Below are positions 43,579 through 54,062 of a DNA stretch of 64,000 bases, piece by piece. How positions within the stretch are numbered: position 1 is the stretch's first letter; each line of letters opens with the position of its first letter. Position numbers and translations under genes: made by a program. Under the pieces are notes generated by a model. That model was not told the DNA's origin and ran no database searches. It saw nothing but the letters and a program-made list of their open reading frames with translations. The stretch lies in assembly GCF_028435365.1 (NCBI RefSeq), contig NZ_JAGTJJ010000031.1, positions 62,001 to 126,000 of the forward strand. The letters are read 5' to 3'. This DNA is from Polyangium jinanense (GTDB lineage Bacteria; Myxococcota; Polyangia; Polyangiales; Polyangiaceae).

Positions 43579-45191
43579 CGAACGAAAGGACGAACGAAGA
43601 GCTCCTCCACCCGCGGGAGACGAGCGAAGGCGCGCCGCCGTCCTGCAAGCAGGCGAAGCTCGGCCGCAAGCTCGGCGATCTCGTGAACGAGATCCCGGGC
43701 GCAAAGCTCGCCTTCGGGGATCCGAGCGTCTTCATCACGGGCGTGCATCACGACTCGCGGCGTGTCTCCCCGGGCGACCTTTTCGTCGCGCGGTCGGGCG
43801 CGCACACGAGCGGCGAGCGCTTCGTGGTGGACGCGATCGGACGCGGCGCGAGCGCGGTGCTCACGGCGTCGGGGGCGAGCGTCGAGACGAACGGCCTGCC
43901 GCGGATCGAGGTCGTGGACGTGCCGAGCGCGCTCGCGTACGCGTCGGCGGCCGTGTACGGGCACCCGACGTTCGCGCTGGAAGTCGTGGGCGTTACGGGG
44001 ACGAACGGCAAGACCACGACGACGCACCTCGTGCAGGCGTGCCTCGCGGCCGCGGGACAGCGGCCGGGGATCGTGGGCACGCTCGGGTATCGGTTCGGTG
44101 ATCTCGACCTGCCGTCGACGCACACGAGCCCCGAGGCCGACGAGCTCGCGCGGATCGCCGCGGCGATGCACCTGCGCGGCGCCTCGCACCTCGTGATGGA
44201 AGTGTCGAGCATCGCGCTCGCGGCGCGTCGCGTCGAGGCCGTGCGCTTCCGCGTCGCGGCGTTCCTCAACCTCACGCAGGATCACCTCGACTACCACGGC
44301 ACGATGGAGGCCTACGCCGAGGCGAAGGCGCGCCTCTTCGTCGACCTCGGACCCGGCTCGGCGGCGATCAACGTCGACGATCCGTTCGGTGCCGAGCTCG
44401 TGAAGAGGCTCGCGCCGCGTGGTTTGGCAGGACCGTCGTCGTCGACGATCGCGCGGTTTTCCACGCGGATCGGCATCTCGCCGGACGAGGCCGACATCGC
44501 GCCCGTCTCGGTGGAGCACACGTCGTCGGGCATCTGGCTCGTGGCGCGGACGCCCGCGGGGCAGCTCTCGATCCGGTCGCCGCTCGTCGGCGCGCACAAC
44601 GTGCAGAACCTGCTCGCGACCGTGGCGATCTGCTGGCTTCTGGAGATCGACCTCCACGCCGCGGCGCGTGTCCTCTCGGGGACGATCCGCGTGCCGGGGC
44701 GGCTCGAGCGTTGCGACGATCCGACGCGGGACGACGTCATCGTCCTCGTCGACTACGCGCACACGCCGGACGCGCTCGATCGGGTTCTCCAGAGCGTGCG
44801 CGCGTTCGGGCAGGGTCGCGTGCACTGCGTTTTCGGCTGCGGCGGCGATCGGGATCCGAAGAAACGCCCGCTCATGGGCGAGGCCGTGGCGCGTGGCGCG
44901 GACGTCGCGATCGTCACGAACGACAACCCGCGCAGCGAGGATCCGCGCGCCATCGCGGACGCGATCCTGCCGGGGCTCGCGGGCGGGAAGGCCACGGTGC
45001 GCGTCGAGCTCGATCGCGCGAAGGCCATCGAGCATGCGGTGCTCGATGCGGCGCCGGGCGACGTCGTGCTCGTCGCGGGCAAGGGGCACGAGCCCTACCA
45101 GATCATTGGCGCGGTCACGCTGCCGTTCGACGATCGGGTCGAGGCCGAGCGCGCGCTCGGGCTGCGTCGCGCGGCGCGGGGAGGGGCCTGA
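43575..45191 (+). CDS. murE: UDP-MurNAc-tripeptide synthetase MurE
   Basis: Adds the third amino acid, probably meso-diaminopimelate, to UDP-MurNAc-dipeptide. 538 residues: an N-terminal substrate domain (DSRRVSPGDLFVA), ATP-binding GTNGKTTTT from 142, and a C-terminal domain with DNPRSEDP, whose DNPR marks mDAP specificity. About 40 residues longer than E. coli MurE, mostly at the polar N-terminus. ATG 43575 overlaps the ftsI stop. Confidence 0.94.
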   Translation: MTNERTNEELLHPRETSEGAPPSCKQAKLGRKLGDLVNEIPGAKLAFGDPSVFITGVHHDSRRVSPGDLFVARSGAHTSGERFVVDAIGRGASAVLTASGASVETNGLPRIEVVDVPSALAYASAAVYGHPTFALEVVGVTGTNGKTTTTHLVQACLAAAGQRPGIVGTLGYRFGDLDLPSTHTSPEADELARIAAAMHLRGASHLVMEVSSIALAARRVEAVRFRVAAFLNLTQDHLDYHGTMEAYAEAKARLFVDLGPGSAAINVDDPFGAELVKRLAPRGLAGPSSSTIARFSTRIGISPDEADIAPVSVEHTSSGIWLVARTPAGQLSIRSPLVGAHNVQNLLATVAICWLLEIDLHAAARVLSGTIRVPGRLERCDDPTRDDVIVLVDYAHTPDALDRVLQSVRAFGQGRVHCVFGCGGDRDPKKRPLMGEAVARGADVAIVTNDNPRSEDPRAIADAILPGLAGGKATVRVELDRAKAIEHAVLDAAPGDVVLVAGKGHEPYQIIGAVTLPFDDRVEAERALGLRRAARGGA

Positions 45192-45192
45192 C

Positions 45193-46653
45193 ATGGGCAC
45201 GCCCATCCCCACGAATCATGCCTTTTTCCAGGCCCTCGATCTGATCCAGATCGTGCAAGGCGACGTCCTCTACGGCCGCAGCCTCTTCCTGCTCGGCTCG
45301 GTGCAAGGCGTCTCGACCGACACGCGCACGATCGTGCCCGGCGGGCTCTTCGTGGCCCTCAAGGGCGAGAGCTTCGACGGGCACGACTACCTCGCAGAGG
45401 CCGCGGAAAAAGGCGCACGCGCGGCGCTCGTGGAGCGGCCCGTCGACGACGTCCCGGGCCTGACCATGTTTCGCGTTCGCTCGACGATCGACGCGCTCGG
45501 CGCGCTCGCGCGGGCCCACGTCGACGCGTGGCGCGCGCGCGGGAAGGGCGACCGCAAGATCGTCGCGATCACGGGTTCGGCGGGTAAAACCACGACGCGT
45601 TCGGCGACGGCTGCACTCCTCGAACGCCTCTTCCCGGAGGCCGTGCACGCGACGCGGGGCAACTTGAACAACCAGGTCGGCGTGCCGATGGTGCTGTTCG
45701 GGCTCGACAGGCAGCACAAGTACGCGGTCGTCGAGATGGGCATGAACAAGCCCGGCGAGATCGCGTCCCTCGCGGCGATGGCCCAGCCGGACGTCGCGAT
45801 CGTGACGCTCGTCGCGGCTGCGCACGTCGAGGGGTGCGGCTCGATCGAGGGCGTCGCGCACGAGAAAGGAGCGCTCTTTCGCGCGCTCTCGGAGAGCGGC
45901 GTCGCGATCGGCAACGGCGACGACGCGCGTGTCGCAGCGGAGATGGCAAGTTCGCCCGCGACGCGCCGTGTCCGTTACGGCACGGGAGACGGGCTCGATC
46001 TGCGGATCGTCGAGCGTCGGCCGGACGGTTTTTCCTCGTCGCGCGTCACGCTCGCGCGCCCGGACGGCTCGTCGTTCTGGTTCCGGACCCCGCTCATCGG
46101 CGAGGCCGGCGCCTATGCATGCGCCGCGGCCGTGGCGGCTGCGGAGGCCCTCACGGGGGAGCACGTGACGTCGCTGATCGCCGAGGAAGCGTTCTCCCTC
46201 GCGGACGTGGGCGGCGGCGGCGGTCGCCTGGTTCCGCGCCTCCTCGCCCGCGACGTCATCGTGATCGACGACAGCTACAACGCGAATCCTGCTTCGTCCT
46301 CCGCGTCGATCCGCACGGCGGCCGAGCTCGCGCGTGACGCGGGTCGCAGGCTCGTGCTCGTGCTCGGCGCGATGTACGAGCTCGGCCACGAGTCGCCGCG
46401 CGGACACGACGACGTCGGCCGCGTCGCGGCGGCGAGCGGCGCGGCGCTCGTCTTCGCGGTCAATGGCGATGCGCGTCGGATCGCCGATCGCGCTGCGGAA
46501 GCAGGTGTTCCTGCGAGGTTCTTCGAGACGAGCGCTGACGCGGCCCCGGCCGTCGCGCTCGCGGTTCAGCCTGGGGATCTGGTCCTCGTGAAGGGTTCGC
46601 GCGGCGTCGGGACCGAGCGAATCGTGCGTGCCCTCGCGGAGGTTCCGTCGTGA
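45193..46653 (+). CDS. murF: UDP-MurNAc-tripeptide:D-Ala-D-Ala ligase MurF
   Basis: Adds D-Ala-D-Ala to complete the cytoplasmic muropeptide. 486 residues with DTRTIVPGGLFVAL, ATP site GSAGKTTT from 128, NLNNQVGVP, EMGMNKPGEI, IDDSYNANP, and LVKGSRGVGTERIV at the end. It starts one base after the murE stop, the only junction without overlap in the murE-ftsQ run. The Gly stretch VGGGGGRLV replaces the more usual G-R-G-x-R loop. Confidence 0.93.
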   Translation: MGTPIPTNHAFFQALDLIQIVQGDVLYGRSLFLLGSVQGVSTDTRTIVPGGLFVALKGESFDGHDYLAEAAEKGARAALVERPVDDVPGLTMFRVRSTIDALGALARAHVDAWRARGKGDRKIVAITGSAGKTTTRSATAALLERLFPEAVHATRGNLNNQVGVPMVLFGLDRQHKYAVVEMGMNKPGEIASLAAMAQPDVAIVTLVAAAHVEGCGSIEGVAHEKGALFRALSESGVAIGNGDDARVAAEMASSPATRRVRYGTGDGLDLRIVERRPDGFSSSRVTLARPDGSSFWFRTPLIGEAGAYACAAAVAAAEALTGEHVTSLIAEEAFSLADVGGGGGRLVPRLLARDVIVIDDSYNANPASSSASIRTAAELARDAGRRLVLVLGAMYELGHESPRGHDDVGRVAAASGAALVFAVNGDARRIADRAAEAGVPARFFETSADAAPAVALAVQPGDLVLVKGSRGVGTERIVRALAEVPS

Positions 46654-47780
46654 TCTACGAGCTCTTCTACCCGCTCAAGTTTCATTACAGCTCGCTCTCC
46701 TGGCTGAACGTCCTCCGGTACATCCCGTTCCGGACCATCATGGCGACGATCACCGCCATGATCCTCACGTTCGTGCTGGCGCCGTGGTTCATCCGCGAGC
46801 TCCGGCGCAAGCAGATCGGGCAGGTCGTCCGCAAGGAGGGCCCCGAGACGCACAAGGTCAAGGCGGGCACGCCGACCATGGGCGGCGCGCTGATCCTGCT
46901 CTCGCTGCTCCTGCCGACCGCGCTCTGGGCCGACCTGCGCAACCCCTTCGTCCTCGCGACGACCGCGGTGACGGCGGGCTACGGCGTCATCGGCTACCTC
47001 GACGACTACCTCAAGATCAAGCGCAAGAACACGGGCGGTTTGCCCGGACGGTACAAGCTGATCGGCCAGGTCCTCATCGGCGGCTCGGCCATCTCGTACA
47101 CGTTTCTTTTCACCTCCAAGCTTCCGGCCGACTGGGCCGAGATCAAGACGCGGCTCGCGCTCCCGTTCGCGGCCTTTTCGAAGCACTCGATCGATCTGCC
47201 GGTCTGGTTCTACGTCCCGTTCGCGGTCTTCGTCGTCGTGGCCTGGTCGAACGCCGTGAACCTCACCGACGGCCTCGACGGCCTCGCGATCGGCCCCGTG
47301 ATGATCAACGCGGGCACGTACCTCATCTGGTCGTACGTCGCGGGCGCGACCATCGCGAACTTCTCACTAGCGAACTACCTCGACATCCCGAAGATCGCCT
47401 CCGCCGGCGAGCTCAGCGTCTACTGCGGCTCGGTCATCGGCGCGGGCATCGGGTTCCTTTGGTACAACACCTACCCAGCCCAGGTCTTCATGGGCGACGT
47501 GGGATCGCTGGCCCTCGGCGGGGGCCTCGGCATGCTGGCGATCTTCACGAAGAACGAGCTCTTGAGCGTCCTGCTCGGCGGCGTCTTCTTCGTCGAGACG
47601 ATCAGCGTCATCGCGCAGGTGACCTCGTTCAAGCTCACGGGCAAGCGCGTGTTCTTGATGGCGCCGATCCACCACCACTACGAGAAGAAGGGGTGGGCGG
47701 AGCCCAAGATCATCGTTCGCTTCTGGATCATCTCCATCCTCCTGGCGCTGGTCTCGCTGGCGTCCATGAAGCTCCGGTGA
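46650..47780 (+). CDS. mraY: Phospho-MurNAc-pentapeptide transferase MraY
   Basis: Integral membrane enzyme that makes lipid I from UDP-MurNAc-pentapeptide and undecaprenyl phosphate. 376 residues with about ten TM segments and all signatures: TPTMGGAL, YLDDYLKIKRKNTGGLPGRYK (DD motif), NAVNLTDGLDGLA, GDVGSLALGG and APIHHHYEKKGW. GTG 46650 overlaps the murF stop; the stop overlaps murD. Confidence 0.95.
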   Translation: MIYELFYPLKFHYSSLSWLNVLRYIPFRTIMATITAMILTFVLAPWFIRELRRKQIGQVVRKEGPETHKVKAGTPTMGGALILLSLLLPTALWADLRNPFVLATTAVTAGYGVIGYLDDYLKIKRKNTGGLPGRYKLIGQVLIGGSAISYTFLFTSKLPADWAEIKTRLALPFAAFSKHSIDLPVWFYVPFAVFVVVAWSNAVNLTDGLDGLAIGPVMINAGTYLIWSYVAGATIANFSLANYLDIPKIASAGELSVYCGSVIGAGIGFLWYNTYPAQVFMGDVGSLALGGGLGMLAIFTKNELLSVLLGGVFFVETISVIAQVTSFKLTGKRVFLMAPIHHHYEKKGWAEPKIIVRFWIISILLALVSLASMKLR

Positions 47781-49147
47781 AGCCCATGGATCTTGGAGGT
47801 CAAAGGATTCTCACCATCGGGCTCGGCCGCAGCGGCGTCGCTGCGGCGCGGCTTTGCCTCGACAAGGGCGCGCGTGTCACGGCGACCGACGCGACTGCGC
47901 GCGAGCGTTTGTCCAAGGAGGCGCTCGCGCTCGAAGCCGCGGGCGCGACGCTCGTCGCGGGCGGGCATCCGGCCTCGATCTTCGATGGGATCGACCTCGT
48001 CGTGATCTCGCCCGGCGTGCCCTCGTTCCCCGCGCTCGAAGCGTTCGAGAGGGCGGGCGGCGAGGTCATCGGCGAGCTGGAGCTCGCGGCGCGGTTTTTC
48101 GTGGGGACGCCGATCGCGCTGATCGGCGGGACGAACGGCAAGAGCACGACGACGGCGCTCGTGCACGCGATGCTCGAATCGGCCGGGAAAAAGACGTTCA
48201 TCGGCGGCAACTTCGGCACGCCGCTCGCGGAGGTCGTGGGGCAGTCGTTCGACGCGATCGTCCTCGAGATTTCAAGCTTCCAGGCCGAGCGCGTGCCCAC
48301 GTTGCATGCACGCGCGCACGCGCTGCTCAACATCACGGACGATCACCTCGACAGGTACCCGAGCTTCGAGGCGTACGCCGACGCCAAGGGAAATCCCTTC
48401 GTCACGATGGGGCCGCAAGACACGGCCGTGATCCCGCACGGCGACGCGCTCTGCGCGAGGCAGGCGGCGCGTGGCGGCGCACGTGTGGTCACGTTCAGCG
48501 CGACCGACGAGGCGGCCACCGTGCGCCCCGTCGGCGGCTCGATCGTGCATCGCGACGCGTGGCACAGCTTCCCGCGGGGCGCGCTCCAGATCGCCGGCAA
48601 ACACAACATCGAGAACGCCTGCGCGGCGCTCGGCGTCGTGGCCGGGTTCGACGTCCCATTCGACGACAGCGCCGACTCGTGGCTCGCGCGTGCCGTCCGC
48701 AACTTCCGCGGCCTCGGCCATCGCACCGTGCTCGTCGGCGAGATCGACGGCGTGCGTTACTACGACGACTCGAAGGGCACGAACGTCGGCGCCTCGGTTG
48801 CCGCGCTGCGTGGTCTCTCCGAGGACAAGGCCGTCCTCATCGCGGGCGGCAAGGACAAACTCGGCGCGTACGAGCCGCTCGTCGATGCGCTCCGCGACAA
48901 GGGCCGCGCCCTCGTGCTCATCGGTGAGGCGGCCGATCGTATCGCCGCGGCCGCCAAGGGCGTGCTCCCTATCGAGCGCGCCGGATCCATGGCCGAGGCC
49001 GTGCAGATCGCGCGCCGCCTGGCCGAGGCCGGCGATGCCGTCCTGCTCAGCCCGGCCTGCGCGAGCTTCGACATGTTCCGCGACTACAAGGATCGCGGCG
49101 ATCAATTTGCCCAGGCGGTCCAGTCCATGCTGGAGGTTCGGTCGTGA
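47777..49147 (+). CDS. murD: UDP-MurNAc-L-alanine:D-glutamate ligase MurD
   Basis: Adds D-glutamate to UDP-MurNAc-L-Ala. 456 residues from GTG 47777 (GTGA overlap with mraY), or 453 from ATG 47786. N-terminal Rossmann-like LTIGLGRSGVAAARL, ATP site GTNGKSTTT from 118, EISSFQAE, NITDDHLDRY, YYDDSKGTN, and the C-terminal LLSPACASFDMFRDYKDRG box. Confidence 0.94.
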   Translation: MKPMDLGGQRILTIGLGRSGVAAARLCLDKGARVTATDATARERLSKEALALEAAGATLVAGGHPASIFDGIDLVVISPGVPSFPALEAFERAGGEVIGELELAARFFVGTPIALIGGTNGKSTTTALVHAMLESAGKKTFIGGNFGTPLAEVVGQSFDAIVLEISSFQAERVPTLHARAHALLNITDDHLDRYPSFEAYADAKGNPFVTMGPQDTAVIPHGDALCARQAARGGARVVTFSATDEAATVRPVGGSIVHRDAWHSFPRGALQIAGKHNIENACAALGVVAGFDVPFDDSADSWLARAVRNFRGLGHRTVLVGEIDGVRYYDDSKGTNVGASVAALRGLSEDKAVLIAGGKDKLGAYEPLVDALRDKGRALVLIGEAADRIAAAAKGVLPIERAGSMAEAVQIARRLAEAGDAVLLSPACASFDMFRDYKDRGDQFAQAVQSMLEVRS

Positions 49148-50526
49148 GCAGCAGCGCCGTCCTCTCGGGCAACAACGTCGTCGGCGAGCGCCGCCATTCG
49201 AGCGCGCCTCCGCCGAGGAACCGCCTCCTTCCGCCGAGTGATCCGCCGCCGCCCGCGCCGAAGAACGAACCCCGCGCGCCGCGCAAGGAGAGCGCCGGCA
49301 GCGGCGTCACCGCGCTTTTGCGTTCCAGCAAGGCCGGCCCCGTCGACTCGGTGCTCGCGGCCGTGGTGATCGCGCTCGTCGGGTTCGGCGTCGTCATGGT
49401 CTACAGCGCGAGCGCGATCGAAGCGACCGTGAAGTACCACGACGCGCAGTTCTTCCTGAAGCGCCAGGGCATCTACGCGCTCGTCGCGCTCTCGACGATG
49501 TGGCTCGTGAGCCGCTTCGACTACCGCAAGCTCAAGCCCTTCACGTACCCGATCCTCGTCGCGGTCACGCTCATGCTGGGCCTGACGATCCTCGGCCTCG
49601 GCCACAAGGCGGGCAACGCCTACCGCTGGATCGCGATCGGCCCCGTGCACATCCAGCCAGCAGAGACCGCCAAGCTCGGCATCGTCCTCTGGCTCGCGTA
49701 CTCGCTGTCGAAGAAGGCCGAAAAGATCAAAAGCTTCTCGATCGGCTTCTTGCCGCACCTGATCGTCGTCGGCTTCCTCATCATGCTGCTCTTGAAGCAG
49801 CCCGACTTCGGCAGCGCCGTCGTGCTCCTGTTCCTCACGTTCACGCTGCTCTTCGTGGCAGGAGCGCGCCTGCCGTACATCGCGGCGTTCACGGCCCTGC
49901 TCGGCATGGGCGCCGCCGCGCTCGTCGCGTTCAGCGACTACCGCTACCGGCGCTACCTGGCGTTCATCGACATGGACAACCACCGCCAGGACCTCGCCTA
50001 TCAGCCGTTCCAGTCCGTCATGAGCTTCGGCTCGGGCGGCTGGACCGGGCTCGGGCTCGGCAAGGGCCTGCAGGTGCTCTACCTGCCCGAGGCGCACACG
50101 GACTTCATCAGCGCGATCATCGGCGAGGAGCTCGGCTTCCTCGGCATCCTCGGCCTCGTCAGCGCCTACCTCGTCATCGTCTCGCGCGGCGTGAAGATCG
50201 CCCTCGAGGCGCACGACGACTACGGCAGCTTCATGGCCTTCGGCATCGCCACGCTCTTCGGCGTGCAGGCGCTCGTGAACCTCGCCGTCGCCATGGCCAT
50301 CCTGCCGACGAAGGGTCTCACGCTGCCGTTCATGAGCTACGGCGGCTCGTCGCTGCTCGTGAACGCCGCCGGCGCGGGCATCCTGCTCAGCATCAGCCGT
50401 CCGCGGACGAACGAAGTTCCGCAAGACAAACCCGCGCCCGTGCGCACGAGCGAGGGCGCGCCGAGCGCGTCGGTCCTCATCGCGACGGAGGCCCAGGAAG
50501 GCGCCGCGGAGGGAGTGAGCGCGTGA
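49144..50526 (+). CDS. ftsW: Septal peptidoglycan polymerase FtsW (SEDS family)
   Basis: Polymerises lipid II at the septum with FtsI. 460 residues: an unusually long Pro-rich cytosolic N-terminus (about 1-65), then about ten TM segments. Conserved SEDS boxes: [74 protein letters not shown] and the ending [15 protein letters not shown] 49144 overlaps the murD stop and the stop overlaps murG. The C-terminal cytosolic tail is also extended. Confidence 0.94.
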   Translation: MSSSAVLSGNNVVGERRHSSAPPPRNRLLPPSDPPPPAPKNEPRAPRKESAGSGVTALLRSSKAGPVDSVLAAVVIALVGFGVVMVYSASAIEATVKYHDAQFFLKRQGIYALVALSTMWLVSRFDYRKLKPFTYPILVAVTLMLGLTILGLGHKAGNAYRWIAIGPVHIQPAETAKLGIVLWLAYSLSKKAEKIKSFSIGFLPHLIVVGFLIMLLLKQPDFGSAVVLLFLTFTLLFVAGARLPYIAAFTALLGMGAAALVAFSDYRYRRYLAFIDMDNHRQDLAYQPFQSVMSFGSGGWTGLGLGKGLQVLYLPEAHTDFISAIIGEELGFLGILGLVSAYLVIVSRGVKIALEAHDDYGSFMAFGIATLFGVQALVNLAVAMAILPTKGLTLPFMSYGGSSLLVNAAGAGILLSISRPRTNEVPQDKPAPVRTSEGAPSASVLIATEAQEGAAEGVSA

Positions 50527-51647
50527 CGACCCTTCTTCTCGCAGGCGGCGGCACCGGCGGCCACGTCTTCCCGATGCTCGCGGTGGGCGAAGCCGTCCGC
50601 GCCGCCGACCCTTCCGCGCGTGTCGTCTACGTCGGCACCGCTCGCGGCCTCGAAGCGCGCGTCGTGCCCGAGCAGGGCGGCGAGCTCGAGCTGCTCGACA
50701 TCCTGCCTCTTCGTGGTGGTGGTTTGTCCGGGTTCTTGAAGGGCGCGCAGCACGCCGCGGCCTCGATCCCCGCGGCGCGGGATCTCGTCCGCCGCCTCGG
50801 TCCTTCGGCCGTCCTCTCGGTCGGCGGATACGCGGGCGGCCCCGTCTGCTTCGCCGCGCGCACGCTCGGCGTCGCCGTCACCGTGCTCGAACCGAACAGC
50901 GTGATGGGCCTGTCGAACCGCCTGCTCGCGCCGTTCGCCGTCCGTGCGTACACCACGTTTCCCGAGGTCGATCGTTTCTTCCGCCCGAGCATCGTGCGCC
51001 GTCTCGGCGTGCCGCTCCGCAAGGCCTTCGCCCCCGCGCCGTACGAGGTCCAGAAGGACAAACTCTCGATCCTCGTTCTCGGCGGCAGCCAGGGCGCGAA
51101 GGCCCTGAACGAGACGGTGCCGCGTGCGATTTCCCAGATCGGAAGCCAGGTCCCGGGCCTGCGCGTCCTTCATCAAACCGGCCGCGAGCGCGAGGTCGAG
51201 GCCCGTGCGCTCTACGAATCGCTCGGTTTGTCCGGGACCGCCGAGGTCGTCCCGTTCATCGACGACATGGCCCGCGCGCTCGCCTCGGCCGACCTCGTGA
51301 TCGCTCGTGCCGGCGCCTCCACGCTCGCCGAGCTCTGCGCCGTCGGCCGTCCCGCGATCCTCGTCCCGTATCCGTTCGCGGCCGACGATCATCAGCTCAA
51401 GAACGCGCGTTCGCTGGAGAAGCGCGGCGCGGCCGTGGCGCTGCCGCAGTCCGAGGCCACGGCCGATCGGGTCGCGGACGAGATCCGGAGGCTCGCGGAG
51501 TCGCCCGAACGACGCGTTTCCATGGCGCGCGCCGCGGCCGAGATCGGGGCGCCCGACGCGGCGAAGGCCGTGGCGGCAGATCTGCTCGAGCTCGCGCGTT
51601 TGCGGGAATCGAAACACCGGGAGAAAGCCCGGGGAAGGACGGCATGA
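50523..51647 (+). CDS. murG: Lipid II-forming GlcNAc transferase MurG
   Basis: Transfers GlcNAc from UDP-GlcNAc to lipid I on the inner membrane face. 374 residues; N-terminal [51 protein letters not shown], then [17 protein letters not shown] and [19 protein letters not shown] 50523 overlaps ftsW. The tail beyond the GT-B fold is short and basic. Confidence 0.94.
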   Translation: MTTLLLAGGGTGGHVFPMLAVGEAVRAADPSARVVYVGTARGLEARVVPEQGGELELLDILPLRGGGLSGFLKGAQHAAASIPAARDLVRRLGPSAVLSVGGYAGGPVCFAARTLGVAVTVLEPNSVMGLSNRLLAPFAVRAYTTFPEVDRFFRPSIVRRLGVPLRKAFAPAPYEVQKDKLSILVLGGSQGAKALNETVPRAISQIGSQVPGLRVLHQTGREREVEARALYESLGLSGTAEVVPFIDDMARALASADLVIARAGASTLAELCAVGRPAILVPYPFAADDHQLKNARSLEKRGAAVALPQSEATADRVADEIRRLAESPERRVSMARAAAEIGAPDAAKAVAADLLELARLRESKHREKARGRTA

Positions 51648-53068
51648 TGTTCCGCGGGCGCGTCCGGCACATCCACTTCGTGGGCATCGGCGGCGTTGGC
51701 ATGAGCGGCCTCGCGGAGATCCTCCGCTCGCTCGAGTTCGACGTCTCCGGCTCCGACGTGAAGAGCGGCGGTACCACGCAGCGCCTCGCCTCGCTCGGCG
51801 TGCGCATCGACATCGGCCACCGCGCCGAGAACGTGCGCGGCGTCGACGTCGTCGTGTATTCGAGCGCGATCCGCCCGGAAAACCCCGAGCTCGTCGAGGC
51901 CCGCGCCCTCGGCATCCCCGTCATCGGCCGCGCCGAGATGCTCGCCGAGCTGATGCGCGTGAAGTACGGCGTGGCCATCGCGGGTTCGCACGGAAAAACC
52001 ACGACGACCTCGCTCGTCGCCACGGTGCTGCGCCACGCGGGCCTCGATCCCACGGTCGTCGTTGGCGGCAAGATGGCCGCGCTTGGCTCGAACGCGCGCC
52101 TCGGCGCCGGCGATCTGCTCGTCGCCGAGGCCGACGAGAGCGACGGCTCGTTCCTGCGCCTGACGCCCACGATCGCCGTGGTCACGAACATCGACCCCGA
52201 GCACCTCGATCACTACGGCACGCACGAGAAGATCAAGGACGCCTTCATCGAGTTCGCCGCGCGCGTGCCCTTCTACGGCCTCGCCGTGCTCTGCCTCGAT
52301 CACCCCCACGTGCAGGACATCCTGCCGCGCATCCCGCGCCGCCACGTCACCTACGGCGTGTCGCCGCACGCGGACTACTGCGCGCGTGGCATCCAGTTCC
52401 GCGGCCTGGAAACGAGCTTCAACGCGTATCGCCGCGGCCAGCCCCTCGGCGGCTTTACCGTGAAGATGCCCGGCGCGCACAACGTGCTGAACTGCCTCGC
52501 GACGATCGCCGTCGCCGATGAGCTGGAAGTCCCGCTCGACGTCACGAAACAAGCCCTCGCCACGTTCGGCGGCGTCGCGCGTCGCTTCACGGTCGTCGGC
52601 GTGCATCAAGGCGTCACGCTCGTCGACGACTACGGCCATCATCCGGCCGAGATCCGCGCGACGATCGAGGCCGCGCGCCGCGCCTACCCCGACGATGCGC
52701 ACCGGATCGTCGTGGCCTTCCAGCCGCACCGCTACACGCGCACGAAGGATCTCTTCGAAGATTTTACGCGCGCCTTCAACCTCGCGGACGTCCTCTTCGT
52801 CACGGACATTTACGCCGCGGGCGAGGCGCCGCTGCCCGGCGTGAGCGCCGAGCGGCTCGTGCAGTCGATCCGCGAGCACGGCCATCACGACGCCACGTAC
52901 GTGCCGAACAAGGCTGATTTGCCCGAGGTTCTGGCGAAGGTCGTGCGCCCCGGCGACGTCGTGATCGCCCTCGGCGCGGGCGACATCAACAACATGTTGA
53001 AGGGCCTGCGCGCGCGGCTCGATGGCGTCACCGAGCCTCCGCCGGCGAGCCGGGAGGGTGGTCCATGA
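51644..53068 (+). CDS. murC: UDP-MurNAc:L-alanine ligase MurC
   Basis: First amino-acid ligase of the muropeptide pathway. 474 residues with [28 protein letters not shown] site [11 protein letters not shown] from 114, [32 protein letters not shown] and [12 protein letters not shown] 51644 overlaps murG; the stop overlaps ftsQ by ATGA. murB and ddl, which often follow murC in dcw clusters, are missing here. Confidence 0.95.
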   Translation: MMFRGRVRHIHFVGIGGVGMSGLAEILRSLEFDVSGSDVKSGGTTQRLASLGVRIDIGHRAENVRGVDVVVYSSAIRPENPELVEARALGIPVIGRAEMLAELMRVKYGVAIAGSHGKTTTTSLVATVLRHAGLDPTVVVGGKMAALGSNARLGAGDLLVAEADESDGSFLRLTPTIAVVTNIDPEHLDHYGTHEKIKDAFIEFAARVPFYGLAVLCLDHPHVQDILPRIPRRHVTYGVSPHADYCARGIQFRGLETSFNAYRRGQPLGGFTVKMPGAHNVLNCLATIAVADELEVPLDVTKQALATFGGVARRFTVVGVHQGVTLVDDYGHHPAEIRATIEAARRAYPDDAHRIVVAFQPHRYTRTKDLFEDFTRAFNLADVLFVTDIYAAGEAPLPGVSAERLVQSIREHGHHDATYVPNKADLPEVLAKVVRPGDVVIALGAGDINNMLKGLRARLDGVTEPPPASREGGP

Positions 53069-54042
53069 GCGACACGCTTCCCCCGAACCGAAGGCTGAAA
53101 AAGCCTTCCACGCCGCCAGTCGTTGCTGCTCCAAAGGATCCGGAGGCGGTCCACATTTGGGGCTCCGGATCGCCTTCGGCGTCCTCCGCCCCAAACCCCG
53201 AGCACGACTCGCCGCCGCCGCCCGGGGCCACGACGAGCACGATCCGCCCGCCGAAGCCCAAGGCGAAGCCGCGCCTCACGCTCCCGCGGCCGAAGCTCCC
53301 GCGCGCGCTGTCGCTCCTGCTCGGCGTGATGGTGGTCCTCTCGGCCTCGATCGCGGTCGCCTGGGGCGCGCGCCGGTACATCATGACGAGCCCGCGCTTT
53401 GCGATCCGCACGGTGCTCGTCGATGGAAACCGCCGCTTGCCGGCCGAGCAGGTCGCCGGCACGGGCGGCGTCACCGTGGGTCGCAACATCTTCGAGCTCG
53501 ACCTCGAGACGGCGAGCGCGTCCATCACCACCGAGCCCTGGGTCGAAAAAGCCCAGGTGACGCGCACGCTCCCCTCAACCGTGCGCATCACGGTCGTCGA
53601 GCGCGAAGCCTGGGCCGTGGCCACGATCGGCGGCGAGCTGTACCTCGTCACGCGCGACGGCGACCCGTTCAAGCGCGTCGCCGACGGCGATCCGATCGAC
53701 CTGCCCGTCGTCACGGGCATCACGCCCGAAAAGGTCGCCGCGGACCGGCCCGGCGTGGTCAACGCGCTGCGTCGCGCCCTCGATGTGGTCGAGGACATGG
53801 ATCGGGCCGGCATCAGCAAGCGCTACCCGATCCAGGAGGTCCACCTCGAGCGCGACGGCACGATCGTGATGACGATTGGCAAGGACGCGATCTCGCTTTA
53901 CCTGGGCCAGACGCGGTTTCGCGAGAAGATCGAGCAGGCCGCGCGCGTCTTGATGGAGCTCGGAAAGCGCAAGGCGAATCCCGCGGTGATCTTCCTGGAC
54001 AACGAGGCGCACCCCGAGCGCGTCGTCGTGAGGATGCGATGA
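53065..54042 (+). CDS. ftsQ: Cell division protein FtsQ (DivIB family)
   Basis: Bitopic divisome scaffold. 325 residues: a long Pro/Ser-rich cytosolic tail (1-78), TM at about 80-101, a POTRA domain (about 110-180; [12 protein letters not shown] and [23 protein letters not shown]) and the FtsQ beta domain with [12 protein letters not shown]. Part of the tail (residues about 10-46) is encoded by palindromic DNA, including a 42-bp repeat that recurs after the gene, so it may be an insertion. ATGA overlap with murC. Confidence 0.9.
   Translation: MSDTLPPNRRLKKPSTPPVVAAPKDPEAVHIWGSGSPSASSAPNPEHDSPPPPGATTSTIRPPKPKAKPRLTLPRPKLPRALSLLLGVMVVLSASIAVAWGARRYIMTSPRFAIRTVLVDGNRRLPAEQVAGTGGVTVGRNIFELDLETASASITTEPWVEKAQVTRTLPSTVRITVVEREAWAVATIGGELYLVTRDGDPFKRVADGDPIDLPVVTGITPEKVAADRPGVVNALRRALDVVEDMDRAGISKRYPIQEVHLERDGTIVMTIGKDAISLYLGQTRFREKIEQAARVLMELGKRKANPAVIFLDNEAHPERVVVRMR
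53159..53200 (+). repeat. 42-bp dispersed repeat, copy A, inside ftsQ
   Basis: Begins GGGGCTCCGGATCGCCTTCG and ends GCCCCAAACCCCG. Matches copy B (54063-54104) at 38 of 42 positions by my alignment. It keeps the ftsQ frame open and encodes [17 protein letters not shown] sequence. Just upstream GAAGGCT and AGCCTTC form another hairpin (53093-53111). Confidence 0.8.
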
Positions 54043-54062
54043 ACCGGTGTCGTCCTACGATC

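Noticed and set aside
51644..54042. Deletion of murB/ddl as gene decay
   Set aside because: murC and ftsQ overlap cleanly by ATGA with no remnant, so absence reflects gene order rather than a visible pseudogene.
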